Notes: a model not told the origin generated them from the letters alone. Positions 23,101-38,100 are shown, counted from the stretch's first letter. The stretch is 64,000 nt of DNA from Cheilinus undulatus (GCF_018320785.1 NC_054867.1:21889855-21953854); one strand, 5' to 3'. Translations and numbers: made by a program.

Positions 23101-26100
23101 TGACACATGCATATAAATCACTCACACACACACACACACACAATCAATGTAGCATCTTAAAGCTTGAGAGGATCCCGTGTATCTCCTCCAGCGTTAGTCC
23201 ATCTGTTTGACTTTAAAATGAAAATGCTTGAGGCTTTTGAAACATATGGTTCATCCCCACACACACAAAAACACACGCATACAGAAACACCAAGCACCCA
23301 CACAAGCTTCTGATCACAGTCTGCTGGTGTGGACAGACAGCTCTGAAGGGGAAGCTGACTAAGCAGCGACAGATCCACACTCAGCCAACCGTCATGTCAT
23401 CTCTCATGGGCCCAGTGCAGCATAACAACAGCCTGAAGGGCTGATATCTGAACAGCTACTGTAGGTTTTTTGGAACTGGTGTTTAAGTGGAAAAAAGCCT
23501 TAAAGCTGAAAAACATATTTAGGTTTATAGGAGTTCATGCTAAAAGTGGCTGTGGTTAGATTTTGTGTAGTTTAAATGAAAGACTGGGATGTCTTACAGT
23601 ATAGTAAGTAGGGTTGTGATACAGAATGCTGAAGTTAGCTATGATAATAGTAAAATCAAAACATATCAATACCCTTTTGAGTACATGGGCAACAAAAAGA
23701 AGTGGAACCCAAGAGGTGTTTTCCCTACTGCTCATTAGAAGTGGTGGGGTTGCAGGGGTCGTGGGCCACTGCCCCAACAGACAAATCTAGCAGCTACTAA
23801 AACTAAAACTCTGTAGATGTACTTCCTTTATTCTTCTGTGCCCACTGCCTTCACACTACCCCACCCCTCCTTTCCTGTTTCACCAGTAAGAGATACTGTG
23901 AGAAAGAATTAACAGACAACTGACGATAAGCATTAAAAACCAGATTCTTTGTTGACTAAAGAAAATCCTTGGTCTTTGACAACACTTCACTGTTATGCCT
24001 GTAGAAACAGCATCCCAGAGGTGGTGGGGTTGTCTCTTTTCCCTCACATGGTGGCAGGGCTAATAGTTAGAGGGGGAGGACTTAACACAGAAAACATGTA
24101 TGGCATATATTTGAGCCCGTGAGTATGGCTGGTGACACACTACAGGATTTGAAGCCCGATTCTAGGCCTGGTTAGCCTCCCCAGATGAGGCTCGTCACAA
24201 ATGATTATTTGTCTGAATAATCTTATGTGTGTGGTGTCAAGATGAGGATTTTACTGCCCACAATTGCCACAACAACCAATGAGAGCAAGCAGACAGGGTA
24301 GCGTCACCAGCAGGGTGTTGCGTGGGCATACTTTCTCACAAACATAAGCACAACTTCACCTTCCTGCCAGCCAGGCTTTCATTTGTATTCTTTTCCTTGT
24401 TTTATGTTTTTGCTGCAACTGTAACTCATGCCAAGATAGCCAAGATAGGAACAAGCCGAGGGCACTGACAGACATCTATGTTTGTTTTTCGACTGAAGTC
24501 GTGATCACGCAGGGTTGTTGGCAGGTCAGCAGGTGTGTGGTCTCACAGTCTGGCTTAGCCATCTAGTGCAGTGGTTCTCAACTGGACTGGGCTCAGGACT
24601 CACCAGCCTGTCTTAGAGCAGATTGCGACCCAAGTTTCGCATGTTTAGCTAATTGAATATGTTGCAGTTTGGAGCATGATTGGACCAAAACATCTGATAT
24701 AAAAAAGAAAAGGGACAAAACAAATGAATTTTATACCCTCTCTCCCAATCATTATGTGTCCATTTTTGCCAGCTTTCCAGAAAACTTGTGAAATTACTTC
24801 ATTATCATGGGAAAACAAGAAGATGTTGAAAAAATAAATTAGTTGAAATATCAATCAAACTATTAAAATTTACCCAATTTCACAGTTAAACAGGGTAAAA
24901 TAAAAGTTAAGTTAACGATGTATGTCCAATAAGGACTTCAGGACTTTTGCCGCCATTTTTTTTTCCAGACATCTAGTTGCGACCCACTGAAAACTACTCT
25001 GTGACCCACTTTTGGGGCCCCACTCACCAGTTTTGAACCACCAATCTAGTGTGTGTGCTCAGAGGATTGTAAGATGAAAATCGTTGAATTTTTCAGGTCT
25101 GTGCTCTCTAACATTTTTTAAACATGTAAGATTTGAGACTTGAGATTTGAGATTTGGACTTATTAAGCGAGTCAGTCTTATTAATGTGTGATGTCATTAT
25201 CAGCTCCGACATTCTACTTCCAAGGTAAATGGAATGCAGGAGAAGTCCTGAATGATGATTCGGCGTAACATTTGGGGATTTTATAGAAAATCTTTAAGCA
25301 TTTATGATTTTTTCATGGCACCAATTTTGAACCAGTACACCCAAGAAGTCTTCTGAGAGGTATCAAGGACAATTGGAGCAATGGGGTGGTGTGCAAATTG
25401 GCACAGACAGACACTCTACCAGTTATAGTTAAGATCGACGGATGTAACAAGCTGAAAGACGGTTATATATGATGCATTCAAGTAACCACAGTAAGTTAGA
25501 TGACTATATCCTATATCTTATGACGTGTTCAAATGCCACATCCCAAAAAGGTGAATTTTGACTAGAAACTTTAATAAATACAGTCGTGAATTAGAGGAAT
25601 GTGTTTGTATTTGAAGGATATAAAATAGATTTAACAGACTAAATACTTTTTTAACTCAAGCACTGCCCAGTTTAGACCACTTTTGTTGTAAATATTTGTC
25701 ATCATTTTGTTTTTCAACCAAATGATAGAAAACTATAGATAGCAGTGTTGATAAGGACTAGGGTCAATATGGAGTAGCAACAAAGGTATCAATATCAATA
25801 AAAATTGGTGATCTCCATCCGTCCTCGCATCAACAATCAGCCCTTTCAATTTTGCAGCTCCTCATCCAGTATGACACATGTTTCAGAACAGGAAGTGCCC
25901 GATGTGACCTCTCTCTCAGACTTGAACAGAATAGCCTCTTGTAGGTTGCAGACATCATGTTAGTCATCATCACTTGTGGACATGCCTCATCCTGCTCTAT
26001 TTTTGATCAGTTCTGGAACAAGACCAGAGGGAAAGAATTTGTTGTCGGTCTTCTTTAAACCTGAGTTTGTTTCATGTTTTGGCTGTTTTCCTGTTTCTTT

Positions 26101-29100
26101 ACAGGCAACAAAAACAGCTCATTAGTTTGATGTTGCATGCTGTTGACAGAGAAATGGAGCAAAATAAGAAGGAAACGTGGCTCAGGTAAAAAATATCTGT
26201 GTTTTCTGTTAATACTGAGTGTGGATATATGTAAAGCTGTTATAACCCTGCCCTGAAGAATTTGGTACCCCTGCTGACATTGAGATATTTTCATCCTGAC
26301 ACTGAGAGTGACTGACAGCTAAGCTGATGCGATCCTGTGATGCAGACTCCTGTAGGAAAACAGCTGCTTTAACAGTTTGTAAAGAATAAACAATGCCACA
26401 GGAGTTGTCATATTTTATTGGTGACATAAACAGGACTGAAGCACAGAACAAAATAAGTTGAAATTATCTTTTTGCACAATTAAAGTGTGGTATTACTTTT
26501 CAAACACCTGCTGGGTTTTGCACGCTTGCCTCTCATTAACTTCTAAATGTCATTTATCTCAGAGGCTGTGCAGTCAGCCTACATGCAGGCTGAGATAACA
26601 CATTGTTGCTTTATTAGGAAATGAGCCCAGCAGGTTTCCCCTGGCCTTGGTGCAGGTTTAAATAGTCTGAAAACACGGCTGGTACTGCCCTATTTGGGCT
26701 ATAAAGCCACCACAATGAAGGCCTTTGATGAATTGTGAGGTTGGAGGGGGTGGAGATTCAGTGTGTGTGTGTGCTTGTGAGCAATAGTGAGCTTTAAATG
26801 TGGGCTTTAGATTGCGTGTTCTTTAGGTAGATTTACAATCAGCATCTGGTTTTTAAAGAGGATCATTCAGGACGTCTGATCTAGACCCCACTTGTCTTAA
26901 TGACAGTGTAAGAGATGCTAAGGTCAGGTTTATAGGGGTACAAGCTTAGCAAGAGCTTTGACCACACAAACAAGTTGTGGCACCCTCAGCGAGTCGACTG
27001 TTCAGTGAAATGATTTGGCCTGCTTTGTAGACTTCACAGAGCCTCTTCTCCATCCTCTTCCTTCTGTCCTCGTCCTGCTGGAGGAGGACAAAGAGCGGCT
27101 TGTTTCTGGTGCTGTGACCTACTTCATCCCAGAAAAGACAGAACTGGACAGAACTGATCAGGGGGAGAAGCAAAGGTCGTCCGCTGGCAAATCCACCCTC
27201 CCATACATTAAATATTCCGCATCATTTTAAACTAAACTAAGTTTCTCTGAGGAGTTCTGGTGACTTTTTCTAGTTCAAGTAGAATTATCAACAAGCCGTG
27301 TACACCCTGTTACATAAGAAATAGATATAGACCAGGAGATGTGCTGAAAATGGGGACAAAATGTCTGAAGAAAGATTGTAAAAATGAACATTTTACTTTT
27401 ATAACAGAGCGATAGCTGACAAATACATGCATATTTGAATATTTTTCAAATGCAAAAAATGACAAACCATATATGATGAATATATAATGTGCACTAAAAT
27501 GCAAGATATGATTGTCTGCTGAAACCAAGGCACATTTCACAAAAAAAAATCCAAAGAAGCCAGTGTTAACACTGCCTTTAAGAAATGCGCCCCCAGTAAT
27601 TTAGTGCCTTCACCGCTGCAGCATGCACACAGATGCTCAAAATAACCACAGGAGTACCGAATGAACCACAGGAAAGCTTTTGCGCCCACAAACTACCTCT
27701 ATGTTCCTCTGTACGCCTGCCTCTTTTGGGAATAGGGGAGGTGGGTGGAAGACATCAAGACGAGGGTGTTTTATCTTTCAGTTTTATTTTGGGCACAGAT
27801 ACACATAAGTTACATTTTCCCATCAGTTCCTCGAGTCTAGCAGAGGTTGATACATTATTTAAACATACAAAAATCCTTTAATTAATGGACTTGCTCAGAT
27901 ATAACAGTTCAGCTCAGTCAAATTTATTGTCCCCCCAGGATGATTGGTTTGAAAAATTTGCACACATCAATAAAACTGTTAATATGTGAGGAAAGGGCAT
28001 ATTTAATAATGCATGTGTCTTAGTGTGATAATGATACAGAAATCTGTTGTTCCATCATAAGAGGGTTTTTTTCACTCCAGCTGCAAATTTAACAACAATG
28101 ATATTGGATTATTCTTTATGCTTGACATTATTTCTTTATCTTGTGGGGGCAAACATGATATTAGAATAATGAAAAAAGACTTGAATGTCACATTATCCAG
28201 TTTAATGCATCACTGCCTCATCTTTTAACTGTGTTGATGGTGCAGGAGGCCTAACAGCAAGAGAACATGTGCAGAATAAGTCAGATTTTTATAAAAAATA
28301 AAAGTGATAATGCCATCTATTGATCCAAGAGCCATTAAGGTATTGCTCTTAAGTTGTACAAGTCACATGAATATTTTTTTGGCAAGAAGTGTTTGTGGAA
28401 CTGAGTCATTCATTACTTATAAGCCAATATCTGATGTAAGGTGTGTTAGTGTTTATTGATCACATATAAAAACTCAGAGGTAGATAATAAACCTTCCCTT
28501 TGATGCTTTGTTGGTTTTTGACACATTTTGCAGTTACTTCCTGGATAGAAGTCAGTGATGGTGTTACTTTTCTATAAATGAACAGACGAGGTGTGAAGAA
28601 TGTGGCTATTATTTCCCATCTTTGATGTTAGATCTGTACAGAGGCTGCACACAAAACAATAAGCTCAATTCATCAAGTGCTAAGTAGTTTTTTCAATAAC
28701 TATAAAAAATGAATTAATACAAATTTTAAATCAGCTTAGGTACTGGTCAGTATCCAAGTGGTTTTTCTGCAACAAAAACCCAGTTAACAGATGGATACTA
28801 GCTACTTCACTCCGAGTCTATGCTGTGCTTTTATTTTGAAAGATATGTCTCAGTTTCTTTGTTCCATTACATCTTTTCTGCTGTCTTAAGACTGCCCTAT
28901 TCTTCATTAACATTTGGTTATGACTGGAAAAGTTAAGAAATTTAGGTCGCGATTTGCAGGGTGGAAAATAACTAAATACGTTTACTGAAAAAACTGTAAT
29001 TGAGTTGATTTTAGTGTACATGTTCTTGTTGATTACTTTTTAAAGGTGCAGTGTGTAAAACTGAATATCAACATCTAGAAGTGGGTTCTAGATTACATTT

Positions 29101-32100
29101 CTCAGCTGGAAACTGTGGCAACCAGTTCAATTTAATGTGTCTCTGTAATGTGAATACAATACAATACAATACAATAACTTTATTTATCCTTTTTTCCTTT
29201 TTTCCTCTATGTTACCATGGAAACATGTAAAAATCCAAGATGGCGGCATCCATGGTGGGGACCCTCCCTATGTATGAATTAAAGGTTTATTCTGAGTTGT
29301 TTTTTTCAAAATAGCTATTTTTGAATTTAGATGACTAAACTTATTTAGATAAACTGCCTTAGAAATGTTATGCTTTATTTTACCAAGTTTGTTCAGCTAA
29401 ATCTTACTAGGCTAAATATTACACACTGCACCTTTAAAATCAGTAGTTTTACTTATTTTGGGGGATGTATTCTACTTCACTGTGTTTCAAAAATCATGAG
29501 GCACAGAGTAAAACAAAAACACTAAAAGCCAAAATGAAGAGGTTATAGCTTTCTGCTATCAGTGAGAAAATGGCCAGTTGGTTAAGTCACGCCTCATAAT
29601 AAACAACCTGGTTGGAGAATTATATTCTCTTGTTGTTGTTGCATATTAATGAAAGATAATATTTCACTATAAAAGCCTCTGGGGCATCACACATAGCTAC
29701 TCAGTGCTCAGAGCAAACTTTAAATGATCTACTTTTAACTTTTACTTGGGTATATTTATAGACCAATACTTTAACTTTTACCTTAATGAATTTTAACAAA
29801 AGTGAATATACATTTACTTGAGACCAGTTGAAAAAGTTCCTCTTTAAAAGCATGTTTATGACAAAATGAATTAGAAAAGTAGCAAAAGAATTACAAATAG
29901 TCTCTTAGCTTGAGGCTAATTCTTCTCTATCTCTTCTTATACTGGCAAAAAAAACCGAAGTATTTTTAATTGCAAAAGTAAGTGAGGTCTGATTGCAGGT
30001 CATCGCTGGAGATGTATTGTTTAATGCATGTATTGTATTGTCTGGGATCAGACTGAGGTATCTTTACTCATTAAATGGCTTCAGAACAGGACAGAGCTAT
30101 GCCCCTGCAATATGAAGTTGATGTTTTTTTTATTGCACTATGTCACATTAGCTAGAATTTGCATCTGCTTCCTCTGTGTGCTTTTTGACTTGAATTACAC
30201 ACTCTGCAGTGTTGTTTGTTGTTTTTTTTTAAATTGTCATGTCAAAGCAGAGTAGGCTGGCATTGACCTGTGAAACTTAATGATACACTATATCGCCAAA
30301 AGTATTTACTCACCCATCCAAATAATTGAACTCAGTTCCAATCACTTCCTTGGCCACAGGTGTATAAAATCAAGCACCTAGGCATGCAGACTGTTTCTAC
30401 AAACATTTGTGAAAGAATGGGTCACTCCCAGGAGCTCAGTGAATTCCAGCGTGGTACTGTGATAGGATGCCACCTGTGCAACAAGTCCAGTTGTGAAATT
30501 TCCTCACTCCTAAATATTCCACAGTCAACTGTCAGTGGTATTGTAACAAAGTGGAAGCGATTGGGAAAGACAGCAACTCAGCGTGGTAGGCCATGTAAAA
30601 TGGCAGAGCGGGGTCAACGGATGCTGAGGCGCATAGTGCACAGAGGTCGGCAATTTTCTGCAGAGTCAGTCGCTACAGACCTCCAAACTTTATGTGGCCT
30701 TCAGATTAGCTCAAGAAGAGTGCGTAGAGAGCTTCATGGAAATGGTTTCCATGTGTTAGCATCTGCATCCAAGCCATACATCACCAAGTGCAATGCAAAG
30801 CGTCGGATGCAGTGGTGTAAAGCACGCCGCCGCTGGACTCCAGAGCAGTGGAGACGCGTTCTCTGGAGTGACGAATCACGCTTCTCCATCTGGCAATCTA
30901 ATGGAGGAGTCTAGGTTTGGCGGTTGCCAGGAGAACGGTACTTGTCTGACTGCATTGTGCCAAGTGTAAAGTTTGGTGGAGTGGATATTATGGTGTGGGG
31001 TTATTTTTCAGGAGCTGGGCTTGGCCCCTTAGTTCCAGTGAAAGGAACTCTGAATGCTTCAGCATACCAAGAGATGTTGGACAATTCCATGCTCCCAATT
31101 TTGTTCCCATATTAAATCCTATGGATTAAGAATGGGAAGTCACTCAAGTTCATATGCGAGTCAAGGCGGGTGAGTGAATACTTTTGGCAATATAGTGTAT
31201 GTACAGATTTGCAATGCCATTGTCTGTTCTTGGGGAATCCCTGTCTGTTTTTCCGAGACATGCTGATTTAGCCACTTTGCACTGTAAAGACTTTTCCCTG
31301 GGTCTGGTCTGAGGTTTTAGATTGCACTTGTGTGAACAGAATTACAGATTGTATTGAATGGAGCACAAGCTGCTGTGTAAGCATTTGTACTCATGTCTTA
31401 ATTGCGAGTGTGGGCTGTTGTGCATTTTCATTCAAAAGCTTTTGTAGCAGCAGCACTTCATTGATCTTATGAGGAAGCTACAAGCAGAGCCTGGTCTCTG
31501 AGACCTGCATAAGACGTTACTGTTTAGATGTATTGTAATAAACGGTAAAGGCTGGTTGGGTGGTCTGTGATGTTTCTCTGACCAGCATGCTCATCCATCA
31601 CCTCCTGTATGTGTCTGCTCCCACAGGCCGGGGTCGGGCGTGAAGGTATTTATAGCGGACCTAGATGCCTCAGTGTGTCCCTGGTATGTGTAGGCAGCGA
31701 GGCTGAGAGGCACCTGTGTATGCGCAGTGTCGTTGCACCTGTGTGCATGTTTGTGTGTGTTTCTAGTCTGATTAAATTTTGTATGCCTGCTGAAGTGCAC
31801 CAAATGAGCAAAGGCACAAGCCGTCTGCTCTGTAACAGGAGCCTGGAGGGGAGTAAAGAATAAGTGCATGTGAGCCCGACTTGTCCTGATTTTTTTAGAG
31901 CGAGGGATTCATCTTTTCTGTGACGGTCCGTCAGCTCGCTTCACTTTGAAGGACCATCTCCAACAACTGAACATGAAAGGCTGTCACTTCGTGCCGACAA
32001 ACATACAAGGAGCTGAAGGCTTCTCCTTGCTATGGAGATTGTTTTAACATGCTCACTTTTAAATCTCTTTTATCTCAAACTGATTTTATTCAAACTGTCT

Positions 32101-35100
32101 TTGTTTTAGAGCTGACATCTTGACTTTTTAATCTGTCCCATCTTGCCTGTAGTTTCTCCATTTCTGTCTTATCACACAATCTAGTGTTCACCTCGCATTT
32201 CTCTCCGTCTCTCTCATATTTGGGAGACGAGCTGTGGCATGTTAGGAATTCATATCAGCCTGCGTGCACCTTGAAACACATCAGATACAGAGGGGAGAAA
32301 TTGCAGCAGCGAGGGTAGGGAGATGCAGAAAGGAGGTCAGGAAACCCAGGTGAAGTTGCTGCACAGACAGATTCTTAAAGCAGATATTCTCTTCACTTTG
32401 GTGTCAGCCCATATCTCAGTAAATGTCTCAACATTTACAAACCTCCCGAAGATAAAGCCCGCTCTGTATACCAGCCCTTTTATAAGAAGAAAAGCCAGGG
32501 GTGTGCTTGTCTCGCACTCACAACTCGACACCCCCCCCTGCAGGTTGTTTAAAGCTTTATTTTGTTGCAGTTCTTTAGATCTACTCCCTTAAATGATCTG
32601 CAAGCAGCAGGGCCAAATAAACAAGAGGTGTGTTGAGTTGTAGACAGCATTGATTTACTCTGTGTGGCAGTCAGCACTGATAGGGGCTTGAGCAGGCAGG
32701 ATGTTGACATGCAGAATTTAAACCATCAAAGCTAATAGACAAATCAAGTTATCTTTCTGTCAGTGTCTTTATGCTGGTTTGACTAGACTCATAAAAGAGC
32801 TGATCTAATGTTCATCCTTCAATTTGTTATTTACATACTTTGAATGACTCTTCAAATGTCTTCCTTCCCATCCCCTCATTTTCCTCCCTCCATATCTATA
32901 TTTTCAACCCTTCCTTGGCCACCCCAATCTTTAACGCTCCTCTTTTTTTAATCTTTTGCTTGGTTTCCCTCTCTCTTTCCAGTAACGAGCCCCATGCTGA
33001 GCGGCGTTTGTGTAATTAAAATGCACACCATTCATCTGGGAGGAAGGGAGTCTCCTTAATCTGCATCAACCCACATTCAAGGCTCGGAGGATTTGCCTGC
33101 TGCACACACACACAGACACACACTTTCTTAGTTGCACCCGCTATCTCTCTCGCCACTCCCTCTCTCGCCATTCCTCATTGTTTGAGCCCAGCTGTGCCCT
33201 GCCATGTCATATTGAGTGTCGTGGACATGAAAGCTAACAGAGTGCTGGTGTTTTGCTTGTCTCTGTAAAGGAAGAGAGCAGACTGCTTTTTAAATGTGGA
33301 TTTAGCCTGTTTTAGATAGGCAGGAGTGGATTTGTCACCCTCTCATAAACACTGCATCTCAGGAAACTGGGTCTCTCAAGGTTTTGCCTGGCTTTATTCT
33401 TGTAACACATCAAAGAGTAGTTTTCAGGGAAGCCTCTTACCTGTATTTCCTCAAATATGCTCTAGAAAACATATCTAAAGAATCTTCTCTCTCTGTGAAA
33501 GGGATAGAGATGATTTAAGAGGCTCGTTTAGAAGATTGAGCTTCTCCATGTCTCTTATGAGTTCCTCTTTTTACTGTAGTTCCATTTTTGGTCACTGGGG
33601 AACGTGTCTGTGCTGTGCACCACGGTGTCACGGTATGTTCTCTTGGCAGAGGAGGGCTGACACACCTCTGTATGTTTGTGTAGTTTGTGGATAGGCCAGA
33701 GCATGTCTAACACAAAGTATTCAGTGAACAAAAGCAACCCTGATGCTTCTTGTTTCTATGTGAAATGTTTAGCTTGTATCATTTAATTATTGCTCTGTAA
33801 TCCGGCTACTTTGTTGAAGATAAATGAGCTGCTGATTTTTTAATTAGAGACCTTTTAGACATAAAAGCTGGTAGACAAATCTCATATTTGCTGCTGCCTA
33901 ACATGATATGTATTTTATGTAGCCTGGAGATTGTATTTTAGCAGAATTCTGTTTAGTAACAGCAGATTCTTTATGAGCAGGGTTAAAGCCAGAACAGCTC
34001 CAGAGCTAAGTTGATTAACATCTCTTGTAGGCCTGGGCGATATGGCCTAAAAATCATATCACGGTATTTTTCTTGCCTTTGACGGTAACGGTATTATATC
34101 GCAGTATTACAAAATTAAAAAGAGATAATGCTTTTCAATCCAAAGTCAGGTGTTATTAACTCCTTTCTACCCTTAACACAAGCCTTTGATGGCATACTCA
34201 ATTTATGTCTAAGCATAGGAACACAAATGTTTTTTTTTTAGTCTTTCTAGGTTTACTTCTGTCTAAGTGCACTCAAGTTTCACATTTTATCTCTATCCTG
34301 ATGAAGTGTGTTAAGCTGCTAATGATTTGAACAAGTTTCCTGGTGAAGGCGTTCCCAATAAAAGCACTTCAGAAAAGTAACAGCCTTTATTTTGAAGAGT
34401 TTGACAGAAGTAACTGTGATAAGCATTGCGTTAGCTTAGCTTTTTGGAGAGTTCTTGCAGCTAGTTCACAGCAGCTTTTCTAAACTCATTTAGCATCGCA
34501 GTCTAGATCTTTGACTCACTGTGGACTTTGAAAAGAAAATCACAAGTTAAAATAGACCTTTAAATGGTTGTTTAAACTGTTCGGCAGTGCTGGGGTCTCC
34601 ACAAACTGAGACCAGCCAAAGCAGAACTTTGCTTGTGTTAAAGCCCCAGACAGGCGGACAGAGACGGCACACTGACTTTGTTGTGATACAGCCGGCAAAC
34701 TTTGAGAGGAAGGAACACGTTTTTGCCGACTAACGATGCTTAGTTTCATAGGCAAGAGCAAGTGACATTCGGTTAGTTACCTGGGTACACGTAATACTAG
34801 AGCTGAATGTGCTATTGACTGGACAGCCTGAGCTGTCCGTCATAAATCATTCACTCCACCAGCTGTGGGAGCAGATATGCCATGTGTGTGCATCACAGCA
34901 CAACATAGGCATTTAAACCGGCGATGACAGTGTTGCAGAAATCCATTCTGTGGCAAAAATTTTACCGGTGACGATATTAATACTGGAATATCGCCCACCT
35001 CTAATCTCTTGTGTAAACCATCTGGACTAACATCTGTTGACTGAGGTCTCCAACAGCTGCAGGAGAACTTTTCTGACATCAGCAGCAGAAATGGGCTGAG

Positions 35101-38100
35101 GCCTTGCTATTTAATTCTGCATTTCACAAGAATATTTGATGAGAAGCCAGTTATTTCGTGGCCTTTTTTTAGCCTCATCCTATATAACTGTTGGGGCTTA
35201 TTTACAGTGCCTATAAAAGGGTTCATCCACTTGGATGTTTAACACTTGTATTGATTTAATAAATCGATCATGGTCTTTATGATTTGGCTTTTCTGACAAA
35301 AAAGGGAAAACTGATTGCTACGAAGCAATGCCAATTAAATAAAAGTATGTAAGGTAAAATAGGTGACAGCATAAATATTCACCCCCTTCCATTTAGTATT
35401 TAGTAGATGCACCTTTGGCTGCAATCACAGCACTGAGTCTGTGTGGATAGGTCTCAATCAAGCTTGCACATCTGGATACTGCAACTTTACTCCATTCTTC
35501 TTTGCAAACTGCTCAAGCTCTGTCAGGTTGCACAGGAATCAGGCAAGTACAGCTCCAAACTCTCTATTGAACTGAGGTCTGGGCTTTGTCTCGGCTACTC
35601 CAGAACATTCACCTTGCTATCTTTAAACCATTTTTGTGTAGCTTTTGCTGTACGCTTCGGGTCATTGTCTTGCTGGAAAATAAACTTTTTTCCCGAGCTG
35701 TAGCTTTCATGCAAACTGCCTAAGATTGTCCATCTGGATATTCCTATGTTCTGCTGCATTCATTTTACCCTCTACCTTTACCAGATCAGCTGCCAAGAAG
35801 CATACCCCATGATGTTGCCACCACTGTGCTTCACAGTGGGGATGGTGAGTTTGTGGTGGTGTGTGGTGTTTGAGGTCCACCAAACATAGCATTGTCTGAT
35901 GGCCAAAAGGCACCGTTTTGGACTCATCAGACCAAAAAACTTTCCTCCACTTGACCACAGAGTCTTCCACATGCCTTTTGGTGAACTCTAGTCCAGATTT
36001 GTATGAGACTTTATTTAACAAAAAGTTTCAGCCCACTATCTTTAACAGTTGAACAAATCACTCTTTGTAAATCTGTTCCCAGGAAAGCTGGAAGCTGAAG
36101 TCCCGCCTCTTCTTCGCAGTGGATTTCATTGTACCGAATAAATCAGTGTTGTCGATTAGTTTAGTTAGCTGTTAATAGTCTTACAAAGATGAGGAATTTC
36201 ACAATATTAGATTTTAATCTTGATATGATTCATGAAAAAATCTAATCATATCTATCTGTTTGAAATTATGGAAATAAAAATCCCAATATTATGTCATTTC
36301 TTGTTTTAAATTCTCAAAAAACTGCATGTTAACATCTGCACACTGTCTAAAATGACTGTGAACCAGAGTCAGCGTAAATGCACCAAAAACTTGAGTAACC
36401 GTTTGCTTGCAAGTTTTGGTGGATCCACTCTTACGTTCATGTAGTTTTTGAAAGCTTACGAAAACTATTATAAAGCGGCTTTAATATTTAATTTGTAGGG
36501 CAGCCTTTTACCTAAAAAAGTAAGACTGTCTCTTGTTTTTCTTTGCTTCCTGGTCTGAATCGATGTGACAAATGTAGCAGCATCGTGAGAAATGTTGTAA
36601 AGAAGAAGTTTGAACGTCTTGGTTTATAAAGGAGGGAAACCTCTCAGCAAAGGTTCTCAAACACACAGACTTCCCGTTATAGAGGAGCAGGAGTGTAGCC
36701 ATGAGACTGCCTCTCTGAGAACACCTGTCTGTATGAAACATCTGTGAATACTTTATAGGAGCATTAAAGATTGACATCATCTTTACTCCTCTGGGTTTGT
36801 TTCCTGCACAGCCCAGCTCAGAGCTGGCTTCTGTGGTGTACACAGCAGGCTGTGCTGTATCCATAATGAAGCTCAGAGGAATGTGCTGGGTTTCTGTGTC
36901 CAGAACGGCGTCTCCGCTGTGAAACCCTGTCAACTGGCATGTCAGCTATGCTAATAGTGCTAATGTAGAGTCGGGCCAAGTGGGTCTGGTATTGATCTGA
37001 CTCTGGTTCTGCTGTGTCTCCTCTGAGTCTGGGCAACATAACAGTCCAACACTCCTCTGTGCTGATGATACTATGGTATGCAGTTATGAGCTTTCATTGT
37101 AGCTTAATTTTAGCTGGTAGAACGCTAAGTGAATCATCTATCTTGTAGTTCTTTTAGCTATAAGATGGTGTCCCACAAGGGTCATTTTTGGGTCCTTCTC
37201 TGTTCATTATTTATATGAATTATTTACACATGAAAGGTATTTAGGCAAAGTTTTATCTTTATGCTGATGACACTATTATGTCTACTTTTTTGTCCTTCTT
37301 AGCTGTAAGCAGAGTTTAATGTTATATGGAGAAATCTTGTACATTAAGACTTTGCTAAATCCTAGCAGGTTAAAAATGTGTTTCTCCAGGTCCAAGAGGA
37401 CTGTTATAGGTGCCTATCAGATTTTTACTTTGAAAATCTGGTGACTGAATGAGTCTTAACTTATGAATAGCATGAATTTTTCCTACAATTAAATGTGTCG
37501 CCATCCATCATATCAAGTCTCAAACAAATAAAGCCTAGGGGTGAAATGCATTTGGTAAAAGTGCTTTAGTGTTAAGGCTGGTCTGAGTGACCGTCGGCTT
37601 TAACTAGAGTTTTTTTATGAGCTTGGAAAATTATAAACCAAGGTTAAGGGTCATTTGACCAATGGATGCATATTTTACTGCTTAGTGATGCTGTTTCATA
37701 GTATTTTAATTTCTTGCCTTTTGTTTTGTCTTTGTGTGAAACTTTGTTACTGCTGTCTTGACCAGGACTTCTCTGTGAAAGAGATTTAAAATCTCTGTTA
37801 ATGTTCCTCAGTATAAAGGTTATATAGTAAATCAAAAATGATGTATTAAAGCAAGTTAATTTTAGCTAGTAGAATGCAAAGTGGATCATCTATCTTCTGG
37901 TTTGTCTATGATGGTCATTTTCTTTTCATTATTAATATGAACTATACATCCCAAAAAATAATGAGGCAAAGTTTAATTTTTATGCCATGTCAAAGACTTG
38001 GTGTGCTTTGTTTCTTTACCTGCAACAGAGAGATTTCTTAAGAGAGTATGAATTATACCATTCTTGTTGTACTTTATTTTGTTGATTTTTCTCTTAATTA

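Noticed and set aside
24120..24560. Possible dispersed repeat starting 'ggtgacacactacaggattt'
   Set aside because: No matching inverted end or target duplication could be found, so no element is called.
36508..36933. 141-codon minus-strand frame in pxn intron 1
   Set aside because: No domain, repeat, signal or splice context; a frame of this length can occur by chance in 64 kb. Noted as unexplained but not called.
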